Assembly: GCF_900111125.1 (NCBI RefSeq)
Contig: NZ_FOGE01000016.1
Span: forward strand, 1 to 64,000
Reading direction: 5' to 3'
DNA from: Sphingobium sp. YR768
GTDB taxonomy: Bacteria; Pseudomonadota; Alphaproteobacteria; Sphingomonadales; Sphingomonadaceae
DNA: 64,000 nt
The notes beneath the pieces were generated by a model. The model was not told the DNA's origin. It made no database searches and saw nothing but the letters and a program-made list of their open reading frames with translations. Positions within the stretch are counted from its first letter, which is position 1; each line of letters begins with the position of its first letter. Made by a program: the position numbers and the translations under genes. Positions 42,903-52,236 of the stretch are shown one piece after another.

Positions 42903-45125
42903 ATGATGAAGATATTTGGCGGGACGAGTCCATCCCTGGCAGTCATGGCTTTCACCCTGATGACAGGCAGCGCCTTCGCCCAGAGCGAAATCCCGCAAGC
43001 CAGCGAACAGGCGCAGGAGGAAGGCGCGATCGTCGTTACGGCCCGCCGGCGCGAAGAAACGCTGATGGACGTGCCCATCGCCATCGCCACGGTCGACGCC
43101 AAATCGCTGGAGACGAAGGCGGTCAACGATCTGCGCGCGCTCGACGGCTTCGTGCCCAATGTGAATATTCAGGCTGCGACCACGTCGGCCTCCTCGGCGC
43201 AGATATTCCTGCGCGGCGTGGGCATTGACGATGTCGGCTTCGGCACCGATCCCAATGTCGGCGTCTATCTGGACGATGTGTTCATCGGCCGACTGGTGGG
43301 GTCGCTGGCCGGTGCGCTGGATCTGGAACGGATCGAAGTGTTGCGCGGGCCGCAGGGCACGCTCTATGGCCGCAACTCCACCGGCGGCGCGGTCAAGTTC
43401 GTCACGCGCAAGCCCGACCTGCACGAAAATTCGGCCAAGCTGTCCGCCACGCTGGGCACGGACGATCGTCGCGATTTCAAGGCCAATGCCAATATCGTGC
43501 TGGCCCCCGACAAGGCCGCCCTCATTCTGGCGGTGCAGACCCGCGATCAGGACGGCTATATCAAGCTGGTCGATGCCGCCGGCAAGGATACCGGCGACCG
43601 CGCCAATGGCGTGAACGCACAGGATTATCGCGCGGTGCTGCGCCTTGCCCCGGTCGATGACCTGACGATCGATATTGCCGCCGACTATACCCGCAATCGA
43701 TCGGGCATTCAGGCGGTGACGCCGACCAATTGCGCGGCGCTGGGCACGCGGCCGGGCCTCGTCACCAATGCGGCGGGCGACTATGTGCCGGGCAATGTCT
43801 CCGCCGGTCAGTTTGAGCGCTGCCCGCTTTATTATGACGATCCCTATACCGCCTTTCGCGGCCCCTTCGCGGAAAATGACCCGCGCTTCGACGGCGGCGG
43901 CATAGCCAGCACGGTGAACTGGAAGACGGACCTCGGCACCGTCAAATGGGTGTCGAGCTATCGCGGTTTCCGAGACGTATTCGCCTCCTCGCTCTGGGGC
44001 AAGCCCCCGCCGGTCACACAGGTCAATCTGCGCGCGCACCTCAAGCAACGGCAGATCCAGCAGGAGGTGCAGCTATCCTCCGCGAGCGGCGGCCTGATCG
44101 ACTATACGGTCGGCCTCTTCTATTTCCGCGAGAAAGTGCATTCGCTCTACCAGTCGCAGATCGGCACCCTGTCCACCGTGCCGCGCCTGAATGACGATAC
44201 GCAGATTTCCAACAGCTATGCCGCGTTCGGCGAATTCTATATCCGTCCAGTCGACGCGCTGGAAATCACGCTGGGCGGGCGCTACTCGCTGGATCGCCGC
44301 TCGGTCGATCGCGCGCTCTATACCGCGATCACCAATGCCGATCCCAGCTTCACCTACGCCACGAAAATCAAGTCGAACAAGTTCACGCCCAAGATCGGCG
44401 TCAGCTATGATACGGGCGGCGTTCTGCTGTTCGCTTCCTATACCGAGGGTTATCGCACGCCCGGCTTCATCACCTCCAACCCCGGCAATCTGGCGGGCAT
44501 GATGCTCCAGTCGAAGATGGAGAGCGAAAAGTCGATCGAGGGCGGGTTCAAGGCGAAATTGCTGAACAACCGGCTCAATGTCTCGGCGACCGCCTTCTCC
44601 GCCAAATATAATAATCTTCAAGCGACGCTGACGATCAACGGCATCACGCAGGTCGTGACATCGGACGCCAAGATTGAGGGGCTGGAACTGGAAACCAGCT
44701 ATCGCCCGACGCGGGGCCTGTCTCTCTTCGCCAATGCCGGCCTGATGCAGACGAAATATACGTCGCCACCGGCCGGTCAGCCCTATGCCCGCGACCTCAA
44801 ACATGCGCCGGGGCATAATGTCGTGGTCGGCGGCCTGTATGAGAGCGCGGTCGGCTCGATGGCCGGCACCTTCTTCCTGGGCGGCGATCTGGCGCTGACC
44901 GGCAAGGCCTTCCGCAACGTCGCCAACACGATCGATCAGCAGTCCGACGCTTATGAACTGCTGACCGCCCGCGCCGGATATCGGGCGCAGGACAATCGCT
45001 GGTCGATCACCGTCGGCGGCACCAACCTGCTCGACAAAACCTACTATATGCTCGGCATTGAAAATCAGGCCCGGTCCTATCAGCCGGGCCGCCGCTTCTA
45101 TGCCACATTGGAGACGCGCTTCTGA
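42903..45125 (+). CDS. TonB-dependent outer-membrane receptor
   Basis: A 740-residue receptor. A signal peptide (ending TGSAFA, about residue 26) is followed by the TonB box GAIVVTARR, a plug with IEVLRGPQGTLYGRNSTGG (about 143-161), and a barrel ending in phenylalanine (ATLETRF). The ATG at 42903 has GGGAGAGGGG upstream; the adjacent ATG at 42906 is equivalent. It probably imports the hydrophobic growth substrate of the surrounding regulon. A kinase gene follows 28 bases after it. Confidence 0.93.
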   Translation: MMKIFGGTSPSLAVMAFTLMTGSAFAQSEIPQASEQAQEEGAIVVTARRREETLMDVPIAIATVDAKSLETKAVNDLRALDGFVPNVNIQAATTSASSAQIFLRGVGIDDVGFGTDPNVGVYLDDVFIGRLVGSLAGALDLERIEVLRGPQGTLYGRNSTGGAVKFVTRKPDLHENSAKLSATLGTDDRRDFKANANIVLAPDKAALILAVQTRDQDGYIKLVDAAGKDTGDRANGVNAQDYRAVLRLAPVDDLTIDIAADYTRNRSGIQAVTPTNCAALGTRPGLVTNAAGDYVPGNVSAGQFERCPLYYDDPYTAFRGPFAENDPRFDGGGIASTVNWKTDLGTVKWVSSYRGFRDVFASSLWGKPPPVTQVNLRAHLKQRQIQQEVQLSSASGGLIDYTVGLFYFREKVHSLYQSQIGTLSTVPRLNDDTQISNSYAAFGEFYIRPVDALEITLGGRYSLDRRSVDRALYTAITNADPSFTYATKIKSNKFTPKIGVSYDTGGVLLFASYTEGYRTPGFITSNPGNLAGMMLQSKMESEKSIEGGFKAKLLNNRLNVSATAFSAKYNNLQATLTINGITQVVTSDAKIEGLELETSYRPTRGLSLFANAGLMQTKYTSPPAGQPYARDLKHAPGHNVVVGGLYESAVGSMAGTFFLGGDLALTGKAFRNVANTIDQQSDAYELLTARAGYRAQDNRWSITVGGTNLLDKTYYMLGIENQARSYQPGRRFYATLETRF

Positions 45126-45153
45126 TGGTCGGACCACATACAGGATTATTGGC

Positions 45154-46308
45154 ATGAACAGCGAGAAGACCGACCGGATCAAGGCCGCCTTCGCGCGCGA
45201 CCAGCAGGAGGACAGACCGGCCGTGGCGCCGGGGGACATTCCCTGGCGCTACGAAGCGATCACGCCCGAATGGATGACCCATATAGTCTGCGCCGATCAC
45301 CCGGATGCGCGGGTAGTAGCGGTGCGGCTGGACGTGCCCGATTCCGGCACCTCCAACCGGCGACGCATCTATCTGGACTATAATGAGGCCGGCCAAGCGG
45401 CGGGTCTGCCCGCATCGGTCTTCTGCAAGGCCACGGTCGACCTGCGCAACCGGCTGTTGCTGTCGACATCGGCGCTGCTCAGCGAAACGAGTTTCTACAA
45501 CCAGATCAGGCCGCAACTCGCGATCGAGGCGCCGCAGGCCTATCTCGCCACCTATGACCCGGAATCCTTTGCATCCATCGTGATGCTGAAGGATCTCGGC
45601 GGTTCGGTCGGCTTCTGCAACCATCATACCCAGATGACGCTGGAGCGCGTGCAGGACCAGATGCGCGTTCTGGCCACGCTGCACGGCCATTTCTACCGAT
45701 CGTCGCAACTCGACCGGGAACTGGCGCATATGTTCCGTTATGACGATCGTTTCCTCGCGCTGGACCGCGATCATGACTTCAAGGGCATGTGCGAGGCTGG
45801 CTTGCGTGAAGCGGTTGACGTCGCGCCCGCCCGCCTGATGGCGCGGCAGGATGAGGTCTGGTCCGCCACCATGCGGGCATCGGCCCGGCATGGCGAACTA
45901 CCGTTGACCATCACCCATGGCGACGTCCATCTGAAAAACTGGTACATCACTGGCGATGGCCGCATGGGCCTGTCCGACTGGCAGGTAACGTCGAAAGGGC
46001 ATTGGTCGCGCGATGTCGCCTACACCATTTCCACCGCCCTGACTGTCGAACAGCGCCGCCTGTGGGAGAAAGACCTGCTGGCTTATTATCTGGAGGCCTT
46101 CGCCGCCGCTGGTGGCGAGGCCGTCCCGTTCGACGATGCCTGGCACAATTATCGCCAGCAATTGCTGACGACGCTGGCCTGGTGGACGATGACGCTGACG
46201 CCGCTGGGCGATGTACCCGACATGCAGCCGCGCGATATCACGCTGGAATTCATCCACCGCATCGCAACCGCCATGGACGATCTCGACGCGCTCGATAGCC
46301 TCGACTGA
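45154..46308 (+). CDS. APH-fold kinase-like protein
   Basis: A 384-residue phosphotransferase-family protein. The catalytic loop is THGDVHLKN (about 284-292) and the metal-binding position is in LSDWQVTSKG (about 304-313). The ATP-binding N-lobe is less typical than in LvaA-type enzymes, with FCKATVDLRNRL near 91. Substrate unknown; by context a hydroxylated organic or CoA compound rather than an antibiotic. It is co-transcribed with the TonB receptor and convergent with P450 46341. Confidence 0.82.
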   Translation: MNSEKTDRIKAAFARDQQEDRPAVAPGDIPWRYEAITPEWMTHIVCADHPDARVVAVRLDVPDSGTSNRRRIYLDYNEAGQAAGLPASVFCKATVDLRNRLLLSTSALLSETSFYNQIRPQLAIEAPQAYLATYDPESFASIVMLKDLGGSVGFCNHHTQMTLERVQDQMRVLATLHGHFYRSSQLDRELAHMFRYDDRFLALDRDHDFKGMCEAGLREAVDVAPARLMARQDEVWSATMRASARHGELPLTITHGDVHLKNWYITGDGRMGLSDWQVTSKGHWSRDVAYTISTALTVEQRRLWEKDLLAYYLEAFAAAGGEAVPFDDAWHNYRQQLLTTLAWWTMTLTPLGDVPDMQPRDITLEFIHRIATAMDDLDALDSLD

Positions 46309-46336
46309 AAAGGGGCCGGTTCAGACCGGCCCCTTT
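46309..46336. terminator. bidirectional hairpin terminator
   Basis: AAAGGGGCCGGT (46309-46320) and ACCGGCCCCTTT (46325-46336) form a perfect 12-base stem with loop TCAG between convergent genes. The outer A/T pairs give a short T run in both directions. Confidence 0.85.
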
Positions 46337-46340
46337 CCCT

Positions 46341-47582
46341 TCACCCCCGCTTGTCGAACGCCATCCACAACTGGTCCGGGCCGTGGGCGATATAGCTGGT
46401 CATCCAGCGATAGCTGTCCTCGCCTCGGGTCGCGCGCATGCTGGTCAGCCGCCGTGTCAGGTGCTGGATGGCCAGCCGCAATTCACCCCGCGCCAACTGG
46501 TTGCCGATGCACAGATGCGGTCCGGCACCGAACGCCAGATGGCTGGACGCATTTTTCCGGTCGAGGTCGATTTCGTCCGGCACGGCATATTGGCGCGGAT
46601 CGCGGTTCGCCGCGCCATAGCGCACCTCCACCAGCGCCCCGGCCGGAATAGCCATCCCGGCAATCTCGATATCCTCGGCAACGCGGCGGAACAGCGTCTG
46701 GACCGGTGACAATAGCCGCAGCGTTTCCTCCACGAACGGCTTGGCGCGCGTCGGATCAGCAAAGATCGCCTCCGCCAGTGCGGGCTGCTCGATCATCAGT
46801 TTCATGCCCGACGCCAGCGTCGTGGTCGTCGTTTCATTGCCCGCCACCAGCAACTGGTGGATGATGCTCAGCAATTCGCGCATGTCGAGCAGACGGCCGT
46901 CCGTCTCCGTATTGGCCAGATGGCTGATCAGCGTCTCGTTGGGTGTTTCCCGCACCCGCTCGATCTCCGCCGCCAGATAGCGCTGCATGTCGGTCAGCAG
47001 TTCGGCAATCTCCACCTCGCGCTGCGACGTCAGCACCGGGCTGACCGATTCCACCGACACGTCCGACCAGAGCTTGAAACGGTCCATGTCGGACCGGGGC
47101 ACGCCCAGTTGCTCGGCAATCACATACATCGGCAGGCGCACGGCAAAGGCCTGAAGGAAGTCGATCTCGTCCTGATCGATGAAGCCGTCGATCAGTTCCT
47201 CGATAATCTCTTCGATCCGCGGCTCCAGCGCCACAACGCGCGCGGGCGTGAACACCTTGTCCACCAGCGTCCGATAGGTACGGTGATCGGGCGGATCGTT
47301 CGACACGAGCGTATCGATCGGCAACCAACCCTTCTCCTCATAGACCGCATTGGCCGCCGCATCGTTGCGCGTGGCGTTGAGGCCGGTGCGATTGCGCAGC
47401 ACCTTGACGTTCAGCAATGCCTTGCGAATATCCTCATAGCGGGTCAGCACATAATGGCCCGTCAGCGGATCGACATAGACCGGCTGCTCGTCGCGCAGCC
47501 CCGCATAGCTGGAAAAGGGGCAACGCTGGACGGCAGGGTCAGCGAAACTGAGCGGCGCGGGCGCCTCTATCGTCTGGGTCAT
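46341..47582 (-). CDS. cytochrome P450 (second of three)
   Basis: A 413-residue soluble P450. It has AGNETT (about 247-252), EETLR (about 285-289), and the heme Cys at about 358 in FGAGPHLCIGNQLARGE. It closely resembles the P450 at 35990 along its length (for example, DPLTGHYVLTRYEDI and PMYVIAEQLGVPRSD), suggesting duplication. The gene starts 24 bases after the TetR gene stop and is probably its target. Confidence 0.95.
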   Translation of the reverse strand: MTQTIEAPAPLSFADPAVQRCPFSSYAGLRDEQPVYVDPLTGHYVLTRYEDIRKALLNVKVLRNRTGLNATRNDAAANAVYEEKGWLPIDTLVSNDPPDHRTYRTLVDKVFTPARVVALEPRIEEIIEELIDGFIDQDEIDFLQAFAVRLPMYVIAEQLGVPRSDMDRFKLWSDVSVESVSPVLTSQREVEIAELLTDMQRYLAAEIERVRETPNETLISHLANTETDGRLLDMRELLSIIHQLLVAGNETTTTTLASGMKLMIEQPALAEAIFADPTRAKPFVEETLRLLSPVQTLFRRVAEDIEIAGMAIPAGALVEVRYGAANRDPRQYAVPDEIDLDRKNASSHLAFGAGPHLCIGNQLARGELRLAIQHLTRRLTSMRATRGEDSYRWMTSYIAHGPDQLWMAFDKRG

Positions 47583-47606
47583 GCATCATCTCCATCTGTT
47601 CTCGGA

Positions 47607-48281
47607 TCATTGTGCGATGCGGGCCGCCATCTGCGCTGCCATGGTCGCCTTCAGCCGTATGCGGAACTGCGCATCGTCGGCAGGATCGGCCAGCCGGTCG
47701 AGCAGCGGGTGCGACACGATGCTGACGACGATCGCGCCGTTGAGCGCCACGAAAAGATAATCGACATCGATATCCGCGCGATGCTCCGCCGCGACATCGG
47801 CAATCAGCGGGCGCAAGATATGATGGATGGGATCGGCCAGCCGCGCCGCGCCATAAGCGGAACGATCGCTCGGCAGAACAACCTCGCGCAGGATGAAGGC
47901 CGCGAGTTCCGGCGCATCGCACAACAGGTCGATAATCTGCCCGACCGCTTCGTCCAGCCTGGCGCTCGCGCTGCCCGGACCAAGTGCAACGGCAGCCAGC
48001 CGATCGGTCAGCCGCAGCGACAGCCGATCGACCACCGCTTCCCACAGCGCCAGTTTCGACCCGAAATGATGGGCGATCATCGCCGGATCGACACCGGCGC
48101 GATTGGCAATGGGGCGCACGCCGACGGCATCGAAACCCTGTTCGGCAAAAAGGGCCGTCGCCGCATCCAGCAAGCGTGCGGATACCGGCGCTGCATCACC
48201 GTCCGCATGGGCGGGACGGCCCCTGCCACGCCGCGGTTTCGGCGACACCGGAGAGGATAGAGTCGAGTCGCTGCGAGGCAT
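47607..48281 (-). CDS. TetR-family transcriptional regulator
   Basis: A 224-residue TetR-type regulator. After a basic, proline-rich leader (RRGRGRPAHADGD), the HTH runs through LLDAATALFAEQGFDAVGVRPIANRAGVDPAMIAHHFGSKLALW (about 34-77), and the C-terminal part is the ligand-binding/dimer domain. A perfect 16-base palindrome lies 10 bases upstream of its start, which suggests autoregulation. The P450 gene at 46341 is in the same transcript. Confidence 0.9.
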   Translation of the reverse strand: MPRSDSTLSSPVSPKPRRGRGRPAHADGDAAPVSARLLDAATALFAEQGFDAVGVRPIANRAGVDPAMIAHHFGSKLALWEAVVDRLSLRLTDRLAAVALGPGSASARLDEAVGQIIDLLCDAPELAAFILREVVLPSDRSAYGAARLADPIHHILRPLIADVAAEHRADIDVDYLFVALNGAIVVSIVSHPLLDRLADPADDAQFRIRLKATMAAQMAARIAQ

Positions 48282-48290
48282 GTCTTTAAA

Positions 48291-48306
48291 TTCATCGATC
48301 GATGAA
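48291..48306. promoter_or_regulatory. candidate TetR operator
   Basis: TTCATCGATCGATGAA is a perfect 16-base palindrome whose near edge is 10 bases from the TetR start codon. It differs from the widespread TATGCTAGCATA element, so it is probably the TetR protein's own site. Confidence 0.6.
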
Positions 48307-48364
48307 TAAATGTCAATGCACTGGCCCGGATGCTGTCCCGGATAAGGCGCAGAAAGCCCGGCCG

Positions 48365-48643
48365 TTACCGCAGCGCGCGGACTTCCTTCTTCGTCAGGCT
48401 GGTCTTCACGCCGCTTTCCTCGACAGTCAGCGTATCGGCCGGGATGACGATCATCTTGCTGCCGAAGATCAGCTGAACGCCGGTCAGTTCCTCACCCTTC
48501 ATCAGCAGGCGATCCACCTTGCCCAGAACGGTGCCGTCGGCGGAATAGATGCGGGCGTTGCGGTCGATCACCGGCGCAGCCGCATGAGCCGGCGACAGGG
48601 TGGCGACGGCGAGCGCGAGGGTCAGAATGGGGCGAACGAACAT
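48365..48643 (-). CDS. small exported PRC-barrel-like protein
   Basis: A 92-residue protein with an N-terminal signal peptide (MFVRPILTLALAVATLSPAHA). The mature part resembles a PRC-barrel: ARIYSADGTVLGKVDRLLMKGEELTGVQLIFGSKMIVIPADTL. It is probably periplasmic. It shares a promoter with the P450 at 48910 and has operator site 6a 44 bases upstream, so it seems to belong to the catabolic regulon. Function unknown. Confidence 0.75.
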   Translation of the reverse strand: MFVRPILTLALAVATLSPAHAAAPVIDRNARIYSADGTVLGKVDRLLMKGEELTGVQLIFGSKMIVIPADTLTVEESGVKTSLTKKEVRALR

Positions 48644-48687
48644 GACATACTCCTCATAAGGCGTTTCCCCTCGCCCATGCGCGATAT

Positions 48688-48724
48688 GGTGTGCTAGCGC
48701 AATATATAATATTCTAGCATACTA
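48688..48724. promoter_or_regulatory. shared operator, sites 6a and 6b
   Basis: Site 6a GGTGTGCTAGCGCA (48688-48701) is a degenerate copy. Site 6b ATTCTAGCATACTA (48711-48724) is the exact reverse complement of site 5. Both lie between the small exported protein gene and the third P450 gene. 6a is 44 bases from the start at 48643. The far gene starts 185 bases from 6b. Confidence 0.68.
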
Positions 48725-48909
48725 TTGCGCACTTCAAATTGGATAAGCATGCATATGGTATTGCAGAATATCATTCTTGTGCATAAGCTGGCCGACACAA
48801 AGGGACCACCGGCCACGAAAAGCGCCGGATAAGGACCCGATTTCAGTTTCGGAGAGGCGCCGTTCCAAAAAGGATCGCCCTTTTGCGCAACCCATGCGGA
48901 GAAACCGGC

Positions 48910-50184
48910 ATGACCCAGGGTATCGATCTGGCGAGCTTCAACCCGTTCAATCCCGATCATCTGTCGGCGCCCGGTCCCGGTTGGGCGATGCTGCGACAGG
49001 AAGCGCCGGTCTATCGATTGCCGATCCCATCCCCCTCGCCAGTCTTCCTCGCCACGCGCAAGCGCGACATAGAGGCGATCGCGCGTAGCACCGACATATT
49101 TTCCAACACGCCCGTCCCCACCGTCTGGCGCTGGGGCGAATTCGAACCCGCCATTGCCGAGGTTTTTGCCGAAGCCGGATATAAAGTCGTCCAGACACTG
49201 CAAGCCACCGACCCGCCCGTGTCGCTCGCCTATCGCCAGATTGCCGAACAGGCGCTCAATCGACGCAAGATCATCGAATTGCAGCCGGAAATCGATCGCA
49301 TCGTCGATCGGTTGATGACAGCGATCCCGGACCGCGAAACTGTCAACTTCGTTGATGCTTTTGCGGTGCCGCTGCCGCTGGAGGCGATTTGCCTGATCCT
49401 GGGCATGCCTTATGCGGACGCCGCCTTCCTCAAATTCTACTCGGACGAATTCACCCATCTGGTCGACCCCGTCCACCCATTGCCCCGCGCGATCGAGGCG
49501 ACACGGACGATCGTGAAGGGCTATCGCTATTTCGTCGACATCCTCGACCGCTATCGCCGCGATCCGCAGGATAATCTGGTCAGCGCGATCGCGACCGCCA
49601 GCATCAACGGCCGGCCGCTCAGCATCGAAGAACAATTGTCGATGTGCCATGTGCTGGTGATCGCCGGCAATGAAACCACCCGCAATGCGCTGTCCTCCGC
49701 CATGTTCGTGCTGGCGACCCGGCCGGACCTGTGGGCAAGGCTGCAATCGGAACGGGCCAAAATACCCGACTTCATCGAGGAAGTGCTGCGCGTCCACGCC
49801 CCGGCCATCACCACGCCGCGCACCGTCCTTCAGGACACGGAAATAGGCGGCATCGCGCTGCCGCGCGGCGCCACCATCTTCGCCATGTGGGCGTCGGGCG
49901 GGCAGGATGAAGAGAGCTTCCCGGAACCGCAGACGATCGACCTCGACCGGAAGAACAAGCGGTCGCACATCAGTTTCGGCATGGGCGTGCATCATTGCGT
50001 CGGCAGTTTTCTCGCGCGCGCAGAACTGCAGTCGGCGATCAGCCGGTGGCTGGACGATTTCGAAGCGGTCGAACTGGCCGTGCCGCCAGACGCCGTCCGT
50101 TATGATCCGGTCTTCGCCTTCCACGCGCTGAGCGACCTGCCGATCCGCATCACCCGCAGGACGAGCCAGTCGCGCGCCGCCTGA
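48910..50184 (+). CDS. cytochrome P450 (third of three)
   Basis: A 424-residue soluble P450. It has AGNETT (about 252-257), EEVLR (about 290-294), and the heme Cys at about 363 in FGMGVHHCVGSFLARAEL. It is clearly divergent from the other two P450s in this window. The ATG at 48910 has GGAGAAA upstream, and the nine preceding in-frame codons are probably leader. A GMC oxidoreductase gene follows 22 bases after its stop, suggesting hydroxylation followed by alcohol oxidation. Confidence 0.95.
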   Translation: MTQGIDLASFNPFNPDHLSAPGPGWAMLRQEAPVYRLPIPSPSPVFLATRKRDIEAIARSTDIFSNTPVPTVWRWGEFEPAIAEVFAEAGYKVVQTLQATDPPVSLAYRQIAEQALNRRKIIELQPEIDRIVDRLMTAIPDRETVNFVDAFAVPLPLEAICLILGMPYADAAFLKFYSDEFTHLVDPVHPLPRAIEATRTIVKGYRYFVDILDRYRRDPQDNLVSAIATASINGRPLSIEEQLSMCHVLVIAGNETTRNALSSAMFVLATRPDLWARLQSERAKIPDFIEEVLRVHAPAITTPRTVLQDTEIGGIALPRGATIFAMWASGGQDEESFPEPQTIDLDRKNKRSHISFGMGVHHCVGSFLARAELQSAISRWLDDFEAVELAVPPDAVRYDPVFAFHALSDLPIRITRRTSQSRAA

Positions 50185-50206
50185 CGAGAACCAACAGGAG
50201 AGAGAT

Positions 50207-51841
50207 ATGGCCAGCTACGATTATATCATCGTCGGCGCGGGGTCGGCTGGCTGCGTGCTGGCCAATCGCCTGTCGCAAAATCCCCGCAACCGCGTGCTGC
50301 TGCTGGAGGCGGGCGGTACGAACAACAGCTTCATGGTGTCGATGCCCAAGGGGATCGGCAAGCTGGTGACGGACCCCAATCATGCCTGGACCTATCCGGT
50401 GGGATCGGCCGATGCGCCATCCGAAGTGTGGCAGCGCGGCCGGGGGCTGGGCGGATCGTCCGCCATCAACGGCATGATCTATGTGCGCGGCCAACCGCAG
50501 GATTTCGATATCTGGGAAGGGGAAGCCGGGTCCGACTGGTCATGGGCGCAGATGAAGCAGGCCTATCGCGCGATCGAGGATCATGAACTGGGCGACGATG
50601 GCGTGCGCGGTGTAGGCGGCCCGGTCCATATCACCACCAACAAATTCCGTTATCCGCTGGCCGAACGCGCGATAGAGGCAGGCGTACAGATGGGCCTGCC
50701 GCGCCATTATGAGGATCTCAATCGGGAGGATCAGGAGGGGATCGGCTATTATTGCTACAATATCCGGAAGGGTCGTCGGCAAAGCTCCGCCGTCGCCTTC
50801 CTCGATCCGGTGCGGCATCGATCCAACTTGCATGTCGTGACCGATGTCTATGCCGACCGCATCCGCTTTGACGGGCGGCGCGCGGCCGGTGTCGAATGTC
50901 GCGTCGATGGGCAGCGGACCTATTATGCCTGCCATGGCGAAATCATCCTGAGCACCGGTACGATCGGCAGTCCCAAGCTGTTGCAACTCTCAGGCATCGG
51001 CCCTGCAGAGAAACTGCGCGCGCTCGGTATCCCCGTGCTGCACGACAGCCCCGATGTTGGCCGCCGCGTCCTCGAACATCTGGGCATGATCGCCACCTAT
51101 CGGCTGAAGGGTGGCGAGCGCGGTATCAATCACCGCCTGCGGGGCGTGGGGCTGGCGGCCAGCGTCGCCCAATATCTGATGCTGAAATCCGGCCCGCTGG
51201 CCAATGGCGCGATGGAGGTCGGCGCGTTCATCCGCACCAGCCCGGACCGGACACGTCCCAATGCCCAACTCTATGTCAGCGGCTGGACGCTGGATATTCC
51301 CGAGGAGAAGGAAAAGGACACAGTCGCACCGATGCAATCGGTCGAGGCCGTGCCGGGTATGAGCATCACGGCGCAATTGATCGGCCTCGACAGCGAAGGC
51401 TCGCTCGACCTCAGCAGCGCCGATCCCGATGCGCCGCTGATCATCAATCCCAACTGGCTGTCGAGCGAGACCGACCAGCGCGCCGCGATCGAGATGGTCC
51501 GTTATATCCGCGCTTATGTCGGCCAGCCCGCGCTGGCGCCTTATGTCGGGGAGGAAATGTCGCCCGGCACCGCCCATCAAAGCGACGCAGAGATATTGGC
51601 CGCCATCCGCCGGATCGCGCTGTGCGGCACCCATGCCGTGCGCAGTTGTCGCATGGGTCGCGATGACCGATCGGTGGTGGACGAACGCGCCCGGGTGCGC
51701 GGCGTCCACGGCCTGCGCATTGTCGACTGTTCGATCATGCCGGGCCTGATTTCGGGCAACACCAACGGCCCGGCCATGGCAACCGGCTGGCGCGCGGCCG
51801 ACCTGGTCCTGGAGGATGAGGCGCTACGCAACGCGGCGTGA
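50207..51841 (+). CDS. GMC-family FAD alcohol dehydrogenase
   Basis: A 544-residue glucose-methanol-choline oxidoreductase. It has the FAD motif GAGSAGCVLANRLS (about 8-21), GLGGSSAINGMIYVRG (about 81-96) and STGTIGSPKLLQLSGIGP (about 249-266). The C-terminal active-site histidine region is GTHAVRSCRMG (about 474), then GNTNGPAMATGWRAADLV. It resembles choline/alcohol dehydrogenases such as AlkJ or polyethylene-glycol dehydrogenase. It should oxidise a primary alcohol to an aldehyde, consistent with its place after a P450. Confidence 0.93.
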   Translation: MASYDYIIVGAGSAGCVLANRLSQNPRNRVLLLEAGGTNNSFMVSMPKGIGKLVTDPNHAWTYPVGSADAPSEVWQRGRGLGGSSAINGMIYVRGQPQDFDIWEGEAGSDWSWAQMKQAYRAIEDHELGDDGVRGVGGPVHITTNKFRYPLAERAIEAGVQMGLPRHYEDLNREDQEGIGYYCYNIRKGRRQSSAVAFLDPVRHRSNLHVVTDVYADRIRFDGRRAAGVECRVDGQRTYYACHGEIILSTGTIGSPKLLQLSGIGPAEKLRALGIPVLHDSPDVGRRVLEHLGMIATYRLKGGERGINHRLRGVGLAASVAQYLMLKSGPLANGAMEVGAFIRTSPDRTRPNAQLYVSGWTLDIPEEKEKDTVAPMQSVEAVPGMSITAQLIGLDSEGSLDLSSADPDAPLIINPNWLSSETDQRAAIEMVRYIRAYVGQPALAPYVGEEMSPGTAHQSDAEILAAIRRIALCGTHAVRSCRMGRDDRSVVDERARVRGVHGLRIVDCSIMPGLISGNTNGPAMATGWRAADLVLEDEALRNAA

Positions 51842-51848
51842 CGAGGTT

Positions 51849-51873
51849 CGCGCCGGATCAGTCCTCCGGCGCG
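51849..51873. terminator. bidirectional hairpin terminator
   Basis: CGCGCCGGA (51849-51857) and TCCGGCGCG (51865-51873) form a perfect 9-base stem with a 7-base loop at the junction of the convergent GMC and ferredoxin genes. It overlaps the ferredoxin stop codon. Confidence 0.6.
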
Positions 51874-52175
51874 ATCGTCACCGTCAGTCCATCCAGAGAC
51901 TCCGTCCAGATGATCTGGCAGGACAGGCGCGATCCGGCCTGCCGATGATCGGAGCTATCGAGCAGGTCATTCTCGTCCGCGCTGACGTCGCCCGTCCGTT
52001 CCATATCCGCGTCGGACAGGAAAACATGGCAGGTCGCGCAGGAACAGCATCCGCCGCACAGCGCCATCAATTCGTCCACGCCATGGTCGCGGATCATCTC
52101 CATGACGGATAGGCCGGGTTCGCCTTCAATCTCCAGGCTGGTCCCGTCACGCTTCACCAGAGTCAATTTCGCCAT
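51858..52175 (-). CDS. [2Fe-2S] ferredoxin
   Basis: A 105-residue adrenodoxin/putidaredoxin-type ferredoxin. The cluster ligands are in [10 protein letters not shown] (about 38-47), giving C-x5-C-x2-C, with the last Cys in SRLSCQI (about 84). It carries electrons to P450s or the Rieske oxygenase. It is the only ferredoxin in the window and no ferredoxin reductase is present. The gene lies 61 bases after the Old-Yellow-Enzyme-type gene on the same strand. Confidence 0.93.
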   Translation of the reverse strand: MAKLTLVKRDGTSLEIEGEPGLSVMEMIRDHGVDELMALCGGCCSCATCHVFLSDADMERTGDVSADENDLLDSSDHRQAGSRLSCQIIWTESLDGLTVTIAPED

Positions 52176-52236
52176 GTCATCATTCCGATAGGAGAAGAGC
52201 CGATCCTTCGGCCGGAAAAGGACGCGCGACCGCGCG

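Noticed and set aside
46857..48260. 467-residue open frame on the plus strand
   Set aside because: It is antisense to P450 46341 and the TetR gene. Its composition is that of a shadow frame.
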